Of a stretch of DNA of 23,027 bases, positions 14,104 to 22,863 are shown piece by piece (the first letter of the stretch is position 1; every line of letters begins with the position of its first letter). The stretch spans positions 1 through 23,027 of the forward strand of contig CALFUE010000116.1 in NCBI GenBank assembly GCA_937916345.1, read 5' to 3'. Origin of the DNA: an uncultured bacterium. Lineage in GTDB: Bacteria; Bacillota; Clostridia; Lachnospirales; Lachnospiraceae. The position numbers and the translations under genes are program-made. Below the pieces are notes generated by a model. It saw only the letters and a list, made by a program, of their open reading frames with translations. It searched no databases and was not told the DNA's origin.

Positions 14104-15597
14104 ATGTACGGAAAAGTTACAGGGGCTGTACTGTCAGGTATAGATGTTCTTCCTGTGTCTGTGGAAGTAGACATCAGTGATGGCTTGCCCTGCATGGAAA
14201 TGGTGGGTTTTCTGTCCACCGAGGTCAAAGAATCAAAGGAGCGCATAAGGACAGCCCTTAAAAATACGGGAGTGAGTATTCCCGCAAAAAGGATCACCGT
14301 CTCTCTGGCTCCGTCAAATATCAAAAAGACCGGTTCCGGTCTGGATCTTCCCATCGCTTTTGCGATAATGAATGCCCTTGGGATAATCGATAGTGAAACC
14401 GTGGAAAACAGCATGGTGGTTGGTGAGCTGCATCTTGACGGGCGCGTGACAAAGGTCAGCGGGGTGTTGCCTGTCGTTGTATACGCCAGAGCAAACAGGA
14501 TGAAAATGTGTGTCGTTCCAGAAGAAAACGCCTCCGAGGCGGCTCTCATCGAGGACATGAGGGTGTTTTCCATATCGGATCTGAGAAGTGTTATAACCGG
14601 TATGAAGGAGGTGGAGCATAATCCAGACGGAAAGGTAAAAAGACCTGATTACGAGTATGATCTTTCCGATATTTGTGGGCAGGAGGGCTTGAAGCGCGCA
14701 TGCGAGATAGCTGTGGGCGGAATGCACAATTTTCTTATGATCGGTCCGCCCGGTGCGGGGAAGACCATGATGGCAAAGAGGATACCCTCCATTTTGCCGG
14801 ATCTGCTTGAGGATGAGCGTGTAGAGGTCTCAAAGATCTACAGTGTCAGTGGTCTGATGGAGGGAGCCGACAGCCTGATCGGCACAAGGCCTTTCAGGAG
14901 TCCCCATCATACCATATCCTATGCAGGAATGACGGGTGGAGGGGTCAATCCCCGCCCCGGCGAGGTGTCTCTCGCCCACAAGGGTGTATTGTTTTTGGAT
15001 GAGCTGCCGGAGTTCTCGCCCTCCACCCTGGAGGTTTTACGTCAACCATTGGAGGACAAAAAGATAACCGTCTCCAGGGTGGGCTACAGTGTGGAATATC
15101 CGTCGGACATACTGCTGGTATGCGCGATGAACCCCTGCAAGTGCGGCTATTATCCCTCAGACAGATGCACCTGTCAGAGGAGTGCCGTGCTCAAATACAT
15201 GGGGCGGATATCAAAGCCGCTGCTCGACCGGATAGATATCATCGTCAGAGCCCAGGCCATAAGCTTTACGGAGCTATACGGCGGGAGGGAGGAGGAGAGC
15301 TCCGAGACCGTGAGAAGGAGGGTCACAAAGCTTCATGAGCTGCAGTGTGAGAGATATGAGGGGCTTGGGTTCCACTACAACTCACAGATCCCGCCGAAAT
15401 ATCTCGACAGATTCTGCAAACTTAAAGGAGCTGCAAAGATCTATATGGAGAGAGCCTTCGAGAGTTTTTCACTTACTGCAAGGGGGTATCACCGCATATT
15501 AAAGGTGGCCAGAACCATTGCGGATATGGACTCATGCGCCGAGATTGGTCGTGATCATCTGATGGAGGCGGTGAGCTACAGGGAGGAGAGCCTATGA
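14104..15597 (+). CDS. comM: YifB/ComM family Mg-chelatase-like AAA+ ATPase
   Basis: This 497-residue protein has the full ComM layout. An N-terminal Lon/ChlI-like domain (~1-175) includes GLPCMEMVGFLSTEVKESKERIRTA-type sequence and the SGLDLPIAFAI segment. The AAA+ core has Walker A GPPGAGKT (214-221) and Walker B VLFLDEL (Asp299). NPCKCGYYPSDRCTC is a Cys-rich loop typical of the family, followed by RISKPLLDRIDI (sensor/arginine finger region) and a C-terminal Mg-chelatase domain ending ARTIADMD. In Haemophilus/Vibrio ComM is a hexameric branch-migration helicase that helps integrate single-stranded DNA during transformation, a role consistent with dprA overlapping it. AAGGAA lies 5-10 bases before the ATG. 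The stop overlaps the dprA start by four bases (ATGA). Confidence 0.93.
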   Translation: MYGKVTGAVLSGIDVLPVSVEVDISDGLPCMEMVGFLSTEVKESKERIRTALKNTGVSIPAKRITVSLAPSNIKKTGSGLDLPIAFAIMNALGIIDSETVENSMVVGELHLDGRVTKVSGVLPVVVYARANRMKMCVVPEENASEAALIEDMRVFSISDLRSVITGMKEVEHNPDGKVKRPDYEYDLSDICGQEGLKRACEIAVGGMHNFLMIGPPGAGKTMMAKRIPSILPDLLEDERVEVSKIYSVSGLMEGADSLIGTRPFRSPHHTISYAGMTGGGVNPRPGEVSLAHKGVLFLDELPEFSPSTLEVLRQPLEDKKITVSRVGYSVEYPSDILLVCAMNPCKCGYYPSDRCTCQRSAVLKYMGRISKPLLDRIDIIVRAQAISFTELYGGREEESSETVRRRVTKLHELQCERYEGLGFHYNSQIPPKYLDRFCKLKGAAKIYMERAFESFSLTARGYHRILKVARTIADMDSCAEIGRDHLMEAVSYREESL

Positions 15598-16673
15598 AAT
15601 ATGAGTACTGGCTGTCCTGCCTGAACGGTATAGGGTGTGGCGCCATGAGACAGCTGATAAAATACGCCGGCAGCGCGAAAAATGTGTATGAGATGCCGGC
15701 AAAGGATCTGGAGAGCATTTACAGACTGTCACAGCCCGCGGCTCAGGCCATCGCCTTGAGCAGGAGACATTGGGATCTGGACGGGGAATATGAAAAGCTG
15801 TGGGAGAAGAATATAAATTTTGTGTTCAGCGATTCCGAGGGCTTCCCCGATAAGCTGAAAAATATCGTAAATCCGCCGAGATGGCTTTTTTATATAGGAG
15901 AGCTCCCGAAGGATGAGGTGTTTTCTGTCGCAATTGTTGGAGCAAGAGCCTGCAGTGAATATGCGGCAGCCGCGGCAACGGAGCTGGCAAAGCGGGTGGC
16001 AGACTACGGCGCGAATGTGATAAGCGGTATGGCCCGGGGAGTAGACGGATATGCCCACGAGGGAGCAATGGATCACGGGGGAAAGACCTTTGCAATCCTG
16101 GGCTGCGGAGTGGATGTGGTATATCCGCCCGAGCACATGAGGATGTATGAGAGGATACTTGAGAGTGGTGGAGGCGTCATATCCGAGTATCCTCCGGGAA
16201 GAAGCCCGCTTGCCAGACAGTTTCCTGCAAGAAACAGGATCATATCCGGCTTTTCGGATGCAGTAATCGTGGTTGAAGGCAGGGAGAGATCAGGGAGCCT
16301 GATAACCGCTGATCATGCGCTGGATCAGGGGAAGGATGTCTATGTGGTCCCCGGGCTGATGGGTGATATCAGAGCCATGGGTTCAAACAGATTAATCAAG
16401 AATGGCGCGGGGATTATCATATCACCGGATGATCTGGCAGGTGATTTCGGCTTTATACCCAAGGCTGACCGTGGCGGATCGGACCGCTTACAAATTCCTC
16501 TTGAAAAAGAAGAATTAAAGGTGTATAGTACGCTTGATTTGTGCCCGAAAGATATAAACGAGCTATCAAAGCAGACCGGATTATCACAGAGGGAGGCTAT
16601 ACTGGCGGTGTACGGCCTTATAGACAAGGGGCTGGCCGGAGAGTGTCCCGGAGGGTACAAAATAACTGTGTGA
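15594..16673 (+). CDS. dprA: DNA-processing protein DprA (Smf)
   Basis: This 359-residue protein is DprA, which binds single-stranded DNA and loads RecA during natural transformation. An N-terminal helical SAM-like region (~1-70) is followed by the Rossmann-like core: FPDKLKNIVNPPRWLFYIG, AIVGARACSEYA (~113-124), GMARGVDGYAHEGAM (~145-159), FAILGCGVDVVYPPEH, FPARNRIISGFSDAVIVVE (Arg213 region) and GSLITADHALDQGKDVYVVPG. The C-terminal ~60 residues form the winged-helix domain (DINELSKQTGLSQREAILAVYGL). It overlaps comM by four bases, with GGAGG upstream of the ATG at 15594. topA begins 11 bases after its stop. Length and motifs are normal. Presence does not by itself prove competence, since smf is widely retained. 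Confidence 0.94.
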   Translation: MKYEYWLSCLNGIGCGAMRQLIKYAGSAKNVYEMPAKDLESIYRLSQPAAQAIALSRRHWDLDGEYEKLWEKNINFVFSDSEGFPDKLKNIVNPPRWLFYIGELPKDEVFSVAIVGARACSEYAAAAATELAKRVADYGANVISGMARGVDGYAHEGAMDHGGKTFAILGCGVDVVYPPEHMRMYERILESGGGVISEYPPGRSPLARQFPARNRIISGFSDAVIVVEGRERSGSLITADHALDQGKDVYVVPGLMGDIRAMGSNRLIKNGAGIIISPDDLAGDFGFIPKADRGGSDRLQIPLEKEELKVYSTLDLCPKDINELSKQTGLSQREAILAVYGLIDKGLAGECPGGYKITV

Positions 16674-16684
16674 GGTATTGATCC

Positions 16685-18754
16685 ATGTCAAAATATCTGG
16701 TCATCGTAGAGTCCCCTGCAAAGGTAAAGACAATCTCCAAGTATCTGGGCAAGGATTACACTGTCATGGCGTCGATGGGCCATGTCAGGGATCTTCCGAA
16801 AAGTCAGCTGGGCTTTGATCCTGAAAATGATTACGAACCGAAATATATCACCATAAGAGGAAAGGGCGAGGTTCTCGCAAAGCTGAGAAAGGCCGTTAAA
16901 AAGGCTGACAAGATATATCTGGCCAGCGACCCTGACCGCGAGGGAGAGGCTATCAGCTGGCATCTCTACTACGCGCTGAAGCTGGAGGATGCAAAGGCGT
17001 ATCGCATCACCTTTAACGAGATCACACAATCCGCATTAAAAGAGTCTATCAAGCATCCGCGGGAGATCGACATGAACCTGGTGGATGCGCAGCAGGCGAG
17101 AAGGCTTCTCGACAGAATGGTGGGCTATGGCATATCTCCCCTGCTCTGGACAAAGGTAAAGAGAGGACTCTCCGCAGGGCGTGTTCAGTCCGTGACTCTG
17201 CGCATGATCGCAGACAGGGAAAAGGAAATAGAGAGTTTTATACCGCAGGAATACTGGACTTACACGGTGACACTCAAAAAAGGTTCAAAGGGAAAAGCTA
17301 TAACAGCCTCTTACGACGGAAAGAGAGAGCTGAAGGAAAAAAGTGATGTAGACGCACTGAAATCCGAACTCGCAAAGGGAAAATATGTCGTATCGGATCA
17401 GAAAAAGTCAAAGAGAGAAAGAAAGAGCCCCCTTCCTTTCACGACCAGCACTATGCAGCAGGAGGCCGCAAAGGCGTTGAATTTTGCAGCGGTAAAGACC
17501 ATGAAGCTGGCACAGCAGCTCTACGAGGGCGTAGAGATAAAGGGGATGGGCACGGTGGCTCTGATATCATATCTGCGTACCGATTCCACCAGAGTTTCCG
17601 ACGAGGCCTACAATGCTGCGGTCAATTTCATAAATAGGAATTACGGTAAGGATTATCAGGGTAAAAAACCGGAGGGCAGGAAGGGCGGAAAGATACAGGA
17701 CGCCCACGAGGCGATCAGACCCACCGACCTGTCCGTGACTCCGGAGAAGGCCTCTGCGAGCCTGTCACGGGATATGGCTCGATTGTATGAGCTGATCTAC
17801 AACAGATTTCTGGCGAGCTGCATGAGCTCTGCCGTGTATGAGGTAAATTCTCTCAAAATAAAGAATAATGAGGAGAGCTTTTCGGCCTCCGCTTCCAATA
17901 TGGTATTTGCCGGATACAAAGCGGTCTACAGTGAGTGCGAGGATGCAGATGGTACCGGCAGGGGAAAAAAGGACAGGAGCCTGCCGGCGAACCTGTCAAC
18001 AGGAGATGTACTGGAGTGCGTGGAGGAACTGCCGGAGCAGCATTTCACGAAGCCAAAGCCTCATTTTAACGAAGCCAGTCTGGTAAAGGCCATGGAGGAA
18101 GCGGGGATCGGAAGACCCAGCACCTATGCGCCTACGATACAGACATTAAGTGGCCGCCACTATGTCACGAAGGAGGAGAAAAACCTCTACATGACTGATC
18201 TGGGGGATGCCGTGAACGACATCATGGTATCTGCATTCCCGACGATAGTGGATGAGAGCTTTACCGCGAATATGGAACTTTTGCTGGACAATATAGAAGA
18301 GGGAAGGATCGAGTGGAAGAGTGTCATAAGGAATTTTTATCCAGACTTAAAGACAGCTGTGGACAAGGCTTCTGAGGAGCTTGAAAAGGTTGAAATCTCC
18401 GATGAGGTCACGGATGTGATCTGCGAGAACTGCGGCAGGAACATGGTTATAAAGTTCGGACCCCACGGGAAGTTTCTGGCTTGTCCGGGTTTTCCGGACT
18501 GTCGGAACACAAAGCCCTATCTGGAGAAGGCCGGCGTGAAGTGTCCGGGGTGCGGTGGTGAGGTGGTGATACGCAGGACTAAGAAGGGAAGGAGATTCTT
18601 CGGATGTGAGAATTCGCCGGAGTGTGATTTCATATCCTGGTCGGCTCCCACGGGAGAAAATTGTCCGAACTGCGGAAAATATATGATCAAAAAGGGATCA
18701 AAGGAGGTCTGCAGTGATCCGGTCTGTGGATTTATAATCGAAAAAGCTAAATAA
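16685..18754 (+). CDS. topA: DNA topoisomerase I (type IA)
   Basis: This 689-residue enzyme relaxes negative supercoils through a 5'-phosphotyrosine intermediate. The Toprim domain opens with YLVIVESPAKVKTISKYLG (Glu9) and carries SDPDREGE (D82, D84, E86). The active-site tyrosine is Tyr296 in SYLRTDSTRVS. EAGIGRPSTYAPTI is the conserved helix in domain IV. Three C-terminal zinc ribbons start at Cys580 (CENCGRNMVIKFGPHGKF), Cys620 (CPGCGG) and Cys660 (CPNCGK), each closed by a second Cys pair. Length is typical of Firmicutes. The ATG lies 11 bases after dprA, behind a GAGGT. A rho-independent terminator follows 22 bases after the stop, separating it from the flagellar operon. Confidence 0.97.
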   Translation: MSKYLVIVESPAKVKTISKYLGKDYTVMASMGHVRDLPKSQLGFDPENDYEPKYITIRGKGEVLAKLRKAVKKADKIYLASDPDREGEAISWHLYYALKLEDAKAYRITFNEITQSALKESIKHPREIDMNLVDAQQARRLLDRMVGYGISPLLWTKVKRGLSAGRVQSVTLRMIADREKEIESFIPQEYWTYTVTLKKGSKGKAITASYDGKRELKEKSDVDALKSELAKGKYVVSDQKKSKRERKSPLPFTTSTMQQEAAKALNFAAVKTMKLAQQLYEGVEIKGMGTVALISYLRTDSTRVSDEAYNAAVNFINRNYGKDYQGKKPEGRKGGKIQDAHEAIRPTDLSVTPEKASASLSRDMARLYELIYNRFLASCMSSAVYEVNSLKIKNNEESFSASASNMVFAGYKAVYSECEDADGTGRGKKDRSLPANLSTGDVLECVEELPEQHFTKPKPHFNEASLVKAMEEAGIGRPSTYAPTIQTLSGRHYVTKEEKNLYMTDLGDAVNDIMVSAFPTIVDESFTANMELLLDNIEEGRIEWKSVIRNFYPDLKTAVDKASEELEKVEISDEVTDVICENCGRNMVIKFGPHGKFLACPGFPDCRNTKPYLEKAGVKCPGCGGEVVIRRTKKGRRFFGCENSPECDFISWSAPTGENCPNCGKYMIKKGSKEVCSDPVCGFIIEKAK

Positions 18755-18775
18755 TCTGCTGAAAATGCCGATATT

Positions 18776-18817
18776 ACAAGTGTGAGAAGTACGGCCTTCT
18801 TGCACTTGTTTCATTTT
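18776..18817 (+). terminator. Rho-independent terminator after topA
   Basis: ACAAGTG-TGAGAAG (18776-18789) pairs with CTTCTTG-CACTTGT (18796-18809) around a TACGGC loop: 14 pairs, two of them G-U. TTTCATTTT follows at once. This ends the DUF1292-comM-dprA-topA transcript. Confidence 0.85.
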
Positions 18818-18833
18818 AAAAGAAAATATATTC

Positions 18834-18861
18834 TTGACGGCAAAAACAAGTTATGTATAAT
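18834..18861 (+). promoter_or_regulatory. Promoter of the flagellar basal-body operon (sigma-A type)
   Basis: TTGACG (18834-18839), a 16-base spacer and a perfect TATAAT (18856-18861) lie just after the topA terminator. The start would be near 18868, giving a leader of about 75 bases before the flgB ATG. It resembles the sigma-A Pfla/che promoter type rather than a sigma-D promoter (no TAAA-N15-GCCGATAA-like element seen). Confidence 0.75.
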
Positions 18862-18887
18862 TACTATATATGGGTTATTGGGCAGGG

Positions 18888-18912
18888 ATGACACACAAAA
18901 TATTGTGGTCAT
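18888..18912 (+). promoter_or_regulatory. Inverted repeat/hairpin in the flgB leader
   Basis: ATGAC (18888-18892) pairs with GTCAT (18908-18912), and CACAA (18894-18898) with TTGTG (18903-18907), with one bulged A and an AATA loop. It sits between the promoter and the AAAGGAG ribosome binding site. It could be a regulator site or an RNA stem in the leader; no T-run follows. Confidence 0.5.
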
Positions 18913-18943
18913 TTGCTTTACCGTCAGGAAGAAAGGAGATGCT

Positions 18944-19345
18944 ATGATACAGAGCACGGCTTTTGATTACATCAATGTCCTGGATAAGGCGGCAGATGCC
19001 AGCTGGCTTCGTGAGACTGTCATCGCGAACAATATCTCAAATGCCGATACCCCGGGATACAAGAGACGGGATGTGGATTTCGAGACACTGCTGAAGCACC
19101 AGCTTGCAAAGGCAGATCGTTTCGATTCCCTGGACAAAAAGATCAAGGAGACGGAGCTTCCGCTCATCACAGCCACCGCGCATATTGATGCCGCCTCCTA
19201 TCCGTATGACTACAGGCTTGACGGAAACAATGTGGACATACAGACGGAAAATGTCGAGCTGGCCAGTGAGCAGATACGCTATCAGGTGATAGCGAATTCC
19301 ATTTCAGATGAGTTCACGGCTATAAAGGCCGCAATGTCCAAGTAA
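18944..19345 (+). CDS. flgB: Flagellar basal-body rod protein FlgB
   Basis: This 133-residue protein is FlgB, a proximal-rod subunit exported through the flagellar type III apparatus. The N-terminal helix carries the rod-protein signature WLRETVIANNISNADTPGYK (~20-39). The C-terminal helix NVDIQTENVELASEQIRYQV is the matching signature of the flg rod family. The ATG at 18944 is chosen because GAAAGGAG lies just upstream and homology starts there. An open extension back to 18782 runs through the promoter and terminator and is rejected. First gene of the flagellar operon; flgC follows after 13 bases. No signal peptide, as expected. Confidence 0.95.
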   Translation: MIQSTAFDYINVLDKAADASWLRETVIANNISNADTPGYKRRDVDFETLLKHQLAKADRFDSLDKKIKETELPLITATAHIDAASYPYDYRLDGNNVDIQTENVELASEQIRYQVIANSISDEFTAIKAAMSK

Positions 19346-19358
19346 ATAGGAGGTTATT

Positions 19359-19799
19359 ATGGGACTTTTTCAATCCTTTGATATATCGGCGTCAGGCATG
19401 ACTGCGCAGCAGCTTCGCGCCGATATCATAGCTGAAAACATTGCAAATATCAATACCACCAGAGATGAGAACGGACAGGTCTACACCAGAAAGGTTGTCA
19501 CCTTTGCGACAAAGCACATTACGCCGTTCTCGGATGTGTTCGAGACACATCGGAATAAATTCAGAGGAGACGGCGTAAAGGTGACCAGTGTAAAGAACGA
19601 CACCTCTACCGACTATATCATGGAGTATGACCCCTCGCACCCGGATGCTGACGAAAACGGTTATGTGACATACCCGAATGTCAATATTGTCACGGAGATG
19701 ACAAACCTGATAGACGCTCAGAGAGCTTATGAGGCAAATACTACGGCCTTTGATACTTCAAAGGCAATAGCGAACGCAGGTCTTCAGATCGGCGGTTAA
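19359..19799 (+). CDS. flgC: Flagellar basal-body rod protein FlgC
   Basis: This 146-residue protein is FlgC, a second proximal-rod subunit. The start MGLFQSFDISASGMTAQQLR, then AENIANINTTRDENG, is the family signature. VKVTSVKNDTSTDYIMEYDP is the central beta part. PNVNIVTEMTNLIDAQRAYE is the C-terminal helix that packs with the N-terminal helix in the rod. The length is normal for the family. The ATG follows AGGAGG with ideal spacing. It sits between flgB and fliE in the conserved order. No unusual features. Confidence 0.96.
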   Translation: MGLFQSFDISASGMTAQQLRADIIAENIANINTTRDENGQVYTRKVVTFATKHITPFSDVFETHRNKFRGDGVKVTSVKNDTSTDYIMEYDPSHPDADENGYVTYPNVNIVTEMTNLIDAQRAYEANTTAFDTSKAIANAGLQIGG

Positions 19800-19843
19800 C
19801 CACTAATCTGAACGGATTTGAATGATCATTCCAGGAGGCAGTT

Positions 19844-20161
19844 ATGGCTATAGATCTGGCGGCGATCTCGGGGATATCGGATGATATCATAGCGAGATCC
19901 ATACCTTCCACAAAAGAGATAGAAAATACAGGAAAGAGCTTTGAGAGCATCTTCAAGACCGCGATGAATATGATCGAGGAGACCAATGACATGTACAACA
20001 AGGTCGAGGAGGAGGAGATCAAGTTCGCGCTGGGAGATGCGGAGAACACCCACGACCTCCAGATAGCTCAGGAGAAGGCTCTTGTCACTCTGCAATACAC
20101 TGTTGCGGTGAGAGATAAACTGTTGGAGGGTTACAACAGCATTATTAATATGCAGATTTGA
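19844..20161 (+). CDS. fliE: Flagellar hook-basal body protein FliE
   Basis: This 105-residue protein is FliE, the junction between the MS ring (FliF) and the rod. The family features are KSFESIFKTAMNMIEETNDM in the middle and AQEKALVTLQYTVAVRDKLL near the C-terminus, ending YNSIINMQI (the family usually ends AY.EIM.M.I). It is preceded by CAGGAGG at good spacing. The gap to flgC is 44 bases and to fliF is 57 bases; the latter is unusually AT-rich for this operon but contains no clear promoter. Confidence 0.95.
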   Translation: MAIDLAAISGISDDIIARSIPSTKEIENTGKSFESIFKTAMNMIEETNDMYNKVEEEEIKFALGDAENTHDLQIAQEKALVTLQYTVAVRDKLLEGYNSIINMQI

Positions 20162-20218
20162 TATCAATTTTTGATTTTATATTAAAGTTAGATTTGATTA
20201 TTTTGAGGTACAAGAGAG

Positions 20219-21823
20219 ATGCCTGAATGGCTGCAAAAGATAATTGACAGAATATTGGACTGGTGGAAAAAATTCTCCACAAAGCAGAAGGTTGTGCTGG
20301 TAAGCATAGTTGCTGCTGTTCTAATTGCACTCATTATTCTGATCGTGGCAGTGAGCCAGCCTAAATACATCAATCTGATCCGCGCCCAGAATGCCACAGA
20401 GTCGGCATCAATAGCGACTTTGCTGGAGGACGGCGGCATCACTTACAGGCGTTCCACTGACGGAATGAGTTATGAGGTTCAGGAGAAGGATTACGGCACC
20501 GCCAGCATCATCCTTGGTTCAAACGATATCGCGACGGATGGTTATACCATAGATGATGCCATAAACGGCAGCTTTACCACCACTGAGGCAGACAAGGCCA
20601 AGAAGTACAAGCTGTATCTTGAATCCAGATTTTCAGATATACTGGAATCGCAGTCCAACATAGAAAATGCTGCGGTAACCCTGAATATACCGGATGACGA
20701 CGGTACCCTGATCGCAAAAGAAAGAGACACTTATGTAGCAGTTAAATTAACATTATCCGAGCCTATGGATGAGGTGCAGGCCCAGACTCTTGCAAGGTTT
20801 CTGGCAACACAGGTCGGAAATGACACCACAGATTCCATTTCAATCATCGACCAGGATTCAAATCCTCTCTTTGTGGGAGGTGAGAGCACCAGCACTGCCA
20901 GCTTTGCCACAAACCAGCTCAATCTCAAACAAAAGCTGGAAGACATGAAAAAGATGAGGGTGGCAGAGGTTATGAAGGGCACGGAGCAGTTTGATTCCGT
21001 TTCCATAGCGGTCAATGCCGACATCGATTTTAACAGCTCATCCATAAAGGAACTGGAATACTGGGTAGCCGAGGGCAATACCCAAGGCTATCTCGACTAC
21101 GAGTCGAACTATGAGTCCAGCGCTACGGGAGGTGTTGCCGCAGTTCCCGGCACAGACTCAAATGATGATACCACCTACATGCTGGATAATTCCGGCCTCA
21201 CTGAGTCCTCTGTCACCAGCAATAACAAGGATTATCTGCCGAACCAGAGACTTACCGTGACCGAGGCAGGAGCCGGAGCCATAAAGCAGGAGACATCATC
21301 CATTTCTGTTGTGGGAATCAGATACCACACCTACAAGGAAGAGGAGCTGGAGAAGACGGGACAGCTCGATGATATGACCTTTGAGGAATTCATCGCGGCA
21401 AATTCCGAGAGGATACCCCTGGAGGTTGATGAGGGGCTTGTAAATCTCATATCAAACGCCACCGGCTTTGATGTGAGCCGCATAACCCTTCTGGCTTATG
21501 AAGTGCCCATGTTCGAGTATAAGACATCCGGTGGCATCAATCTGACTGACATTCTCCAGATCCTTTTGGTGATCCTGATATTCGCGTTGCTGCTGTTTGT
21601 GGTGTGGCGCGCCACAAAAAACGACAAGGTGGAGCAGCTGGAGCCGGAGCTCTCTGTGGAACAGCTCCTTGAATCCACAAAGGAAATAGAGGATGAGGAG
21701 CTCGATCAGATAGAGTTTCAGGAAAAGTCTGAGGCAAGACTTCTTATAGAGAAGTTCGTCGACGAGAAGCCTGAGGCTGTGGCACAGCTGCTCAGGAACT
21801 GGCTGAACGAGGATTGGGATTAG
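20219..21823 (+). CDS. fliF: Flagellar M-ring protein FliF
   Basis: This 534-residue protein builds the MS ring that anchors the basal body in the membrane and is the first structure assembled. There is an N-terminal transmembrane helix (~25-47), then the YscJ/FliF-type ring-building motifs with LLEDGGITYRRS..GMSYEVQ (~60-85) and KKYKLYLESRFSDILES (~125-142). A Ser/Thr/Gly/Asp-rich middle (~290-345) matches the variable beta-collar region. A second transmembrane helix (~445-467) precedes a cytoplasmic acidic tail ending LLRNWLNEDWD, the FliG-binding motif (FliF tails typically end in a similar 'IR.WL.ED' segment). The start is the ATG with GAGGT about 10 bases upstream. Normal length. Confidence 0.96.
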   Translation: MPEWLQKIIDRILDWWKKFSTKQKVVLVSIVAAVLIALIILIVAVSQPKYINLIRAQNATESASIATLLEDGGITYRRSTDGMSYEVQEKDYGTASIILGSNDIATDGYTIDDAINGSFTTTEADKAKKYKLYLESRFSDILESQSNIENAAVTLNIPDDDGTLIAKERDTYVAVKLTLSEPMDEVQAQTLARFLATQVGNDTTDSISIIDQDSNPLFVGGESTSTASFATNQLNLKQKLEDMKKMRVAEVMKGTEQFDSVSIAVNADIDFNSSSIKELEYWVAEGNTQGYLDYESNYESSATGGVAAVPGTDSNDDTTYMLDNSGLTESSVTSNNKDYLPNQRLTVTEAGAGAIKQETSSISVVGIRYHTYKEEELEKTGQLDDMTFEEFIAANSERIPLEVDEGLVNLISNATGFDVSRITLLAYEVPMFEYKTSGGINLTDILQILLVILIFALLLFVVWRATKNDKVEQLEPELSVEQLLESTKEIEDEELDQIEFQEKSEARLLIEKFVDEKPEAVAQLLRNWLNEDWD

Positions 21824-21855
21824 TATTAACCGATGATCTATGAACGGAGCGGGAT

Positions 21856-22863
21856 ATGAATGAAGACGTATTGAGTGGAGTACAGAAGGCGGCAGTGCTG
21901 CTGATCGCTCTGGGACCCGAAAAATCAGCTTCCATATTCAAATATCTAAAGGAGGACGAGATTGAGGAGCTTACACTCGAGATCGCAAATACCAGGAGTG
22001 TGTCTCCCCAGACCAAGGAGACTGTCATAAATGAGTTCTATCAGGTCTGCCTGGCGCAGCAGTATATTGCCGAGGGTGGTATCGGATACGCGAGAGAGCT
22101 TCTCGAGAAATCTCTCGGAGACGAGAAGGCTCAGGAGGTTATCTCAAAACTTACTGCATCACTTCAGGTTCGTCCTTTCGAATTTATCAGAAAGACAGAG
22201 CCTGCTCAGATATTAAACTTTATCCAGGACGAGCTGCCCCAGACCATAGCGTTGATACTTTCATATCTCTCGCCTTCCCAGGCGGCTCAGATTATTGGTG
22301 CGCTTCCTCTTGAGAACCAGGCGGATGTGGCAAAGAAGATCGCTATGATGGATCGTACCAGCCCGGATATCATCAAGGAGGTGGAGAATGTCTTGGAGAA
22401 GAAGCTTTCATCTCTGGTAAATCAGGACTTCACCGTCGTTGGCGGTGTGGATTCCGTTGTAAATATCCTGAATACCGTAGACCGCGGTACAGAGAAGCAT
22501 ATTATGGAGGTTTTGGAGATCGAGGAGCCGGAGCTGGCGGACGAGATCCGAAAGAAGATGTTCGTCTTCGAGGATATCAAGCTCATGGACGACCGTGCAA
22601 TCCAGCGTGTCCTCAGGGATGTGGAGAATGCCGATCTGGAGGTTGCACTGAAGGGCGCAAACGAGGAGGTAAAGTCCTTGCTGCTTAGGAACATGTCAAG
22701 CCGTTTGGCTGCAATGATAGAAGAGGATATCGAATTCATGGGTCCTGTCCGTATGAAGGACGTAGAGGAGGCTCAGCAGAAGATCGTCGGTATCATACGG
22801 CGTCTCGAGGAGTCTGCGGAGATTATCATTTCCCGTGGTGGAGGTGACGAATTAGTTGTATAG
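21856..22863 (+). CDS. fliG: Flagellar motor switch protein FliG
   Basis: This 335-residue protein is FliG, the rotor protein that binds FliF, contacts FliM and generates torque with the stators. The N-terminal domain reads GVQKAAVLLIALGPEKSASIFKYLKEDEIEEL. The middle domain carries a variant of the EHPQ motif, E126-L-P-Q129 (IQDELPQTIALILSYL), and the C-domain includes KKMFVFEDIKLMDDRAIQRV and the charged torque helix around KSLLLRNMSSRLAAMIEEDI. The C-terminus EEAQQKIVGIIRRLEESAEI is typical. The ATG lies after GGAGCGGG. The His-to-Leu change in EHPQ is notable, but everything else is normal. The last codons contain the likely ribosome binding site of fliH. Confidence 0.97.
   Translation: MNEDVLSGVQKAAVLLIALGPEKSASIFKYLKEDEIEELTLEIANTRSVSPQTKETVINEFYQVCLAQQYIAEGGIGYARELLEKSLGDEKAQEVISKLTASLQVRPFEFIRKTEPAQILNFIQDELPQTIALILSYLSPSQAAQIIGALPLENQADVAKKIAMMDRTSPDIIKEVENVLEKKLSSLVNQDFTVVGGVDSVVNILNTVDRGTEKHIMEVLEIEEPELADEIRKKMFVFEDIKLMDDRAIQRVLRDVENADLEVALKGANEEVKSLLLRNMSSRLAAMIEEDIEFMGPVRMKDVEEAQQKIVGIIRRLEESAEIIISRGGGDELVV

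Noticed and set aside
18782..18943. 54-codon upstream extension of flgB
   Set aside because: It overlaps the topA terminator and the TTGACG/TATAAT promoter and lacks similarity to rod proteins; the ATG at 18944 has AAAGGAG just upstream.
19821..19830. Perfect 10-base palindrome AATGATCATT before fliE
   Set aside because: It is short and AT-rich, and expected by chance in a window of this size; no second copy with sensible placement was seen.
20162..20218. Internal promoter in the AT-rich fliE-fliF spacer
   Set aside because: The spacer is AT-rich, but no -35/-10 pair with acceptable spacing was found.
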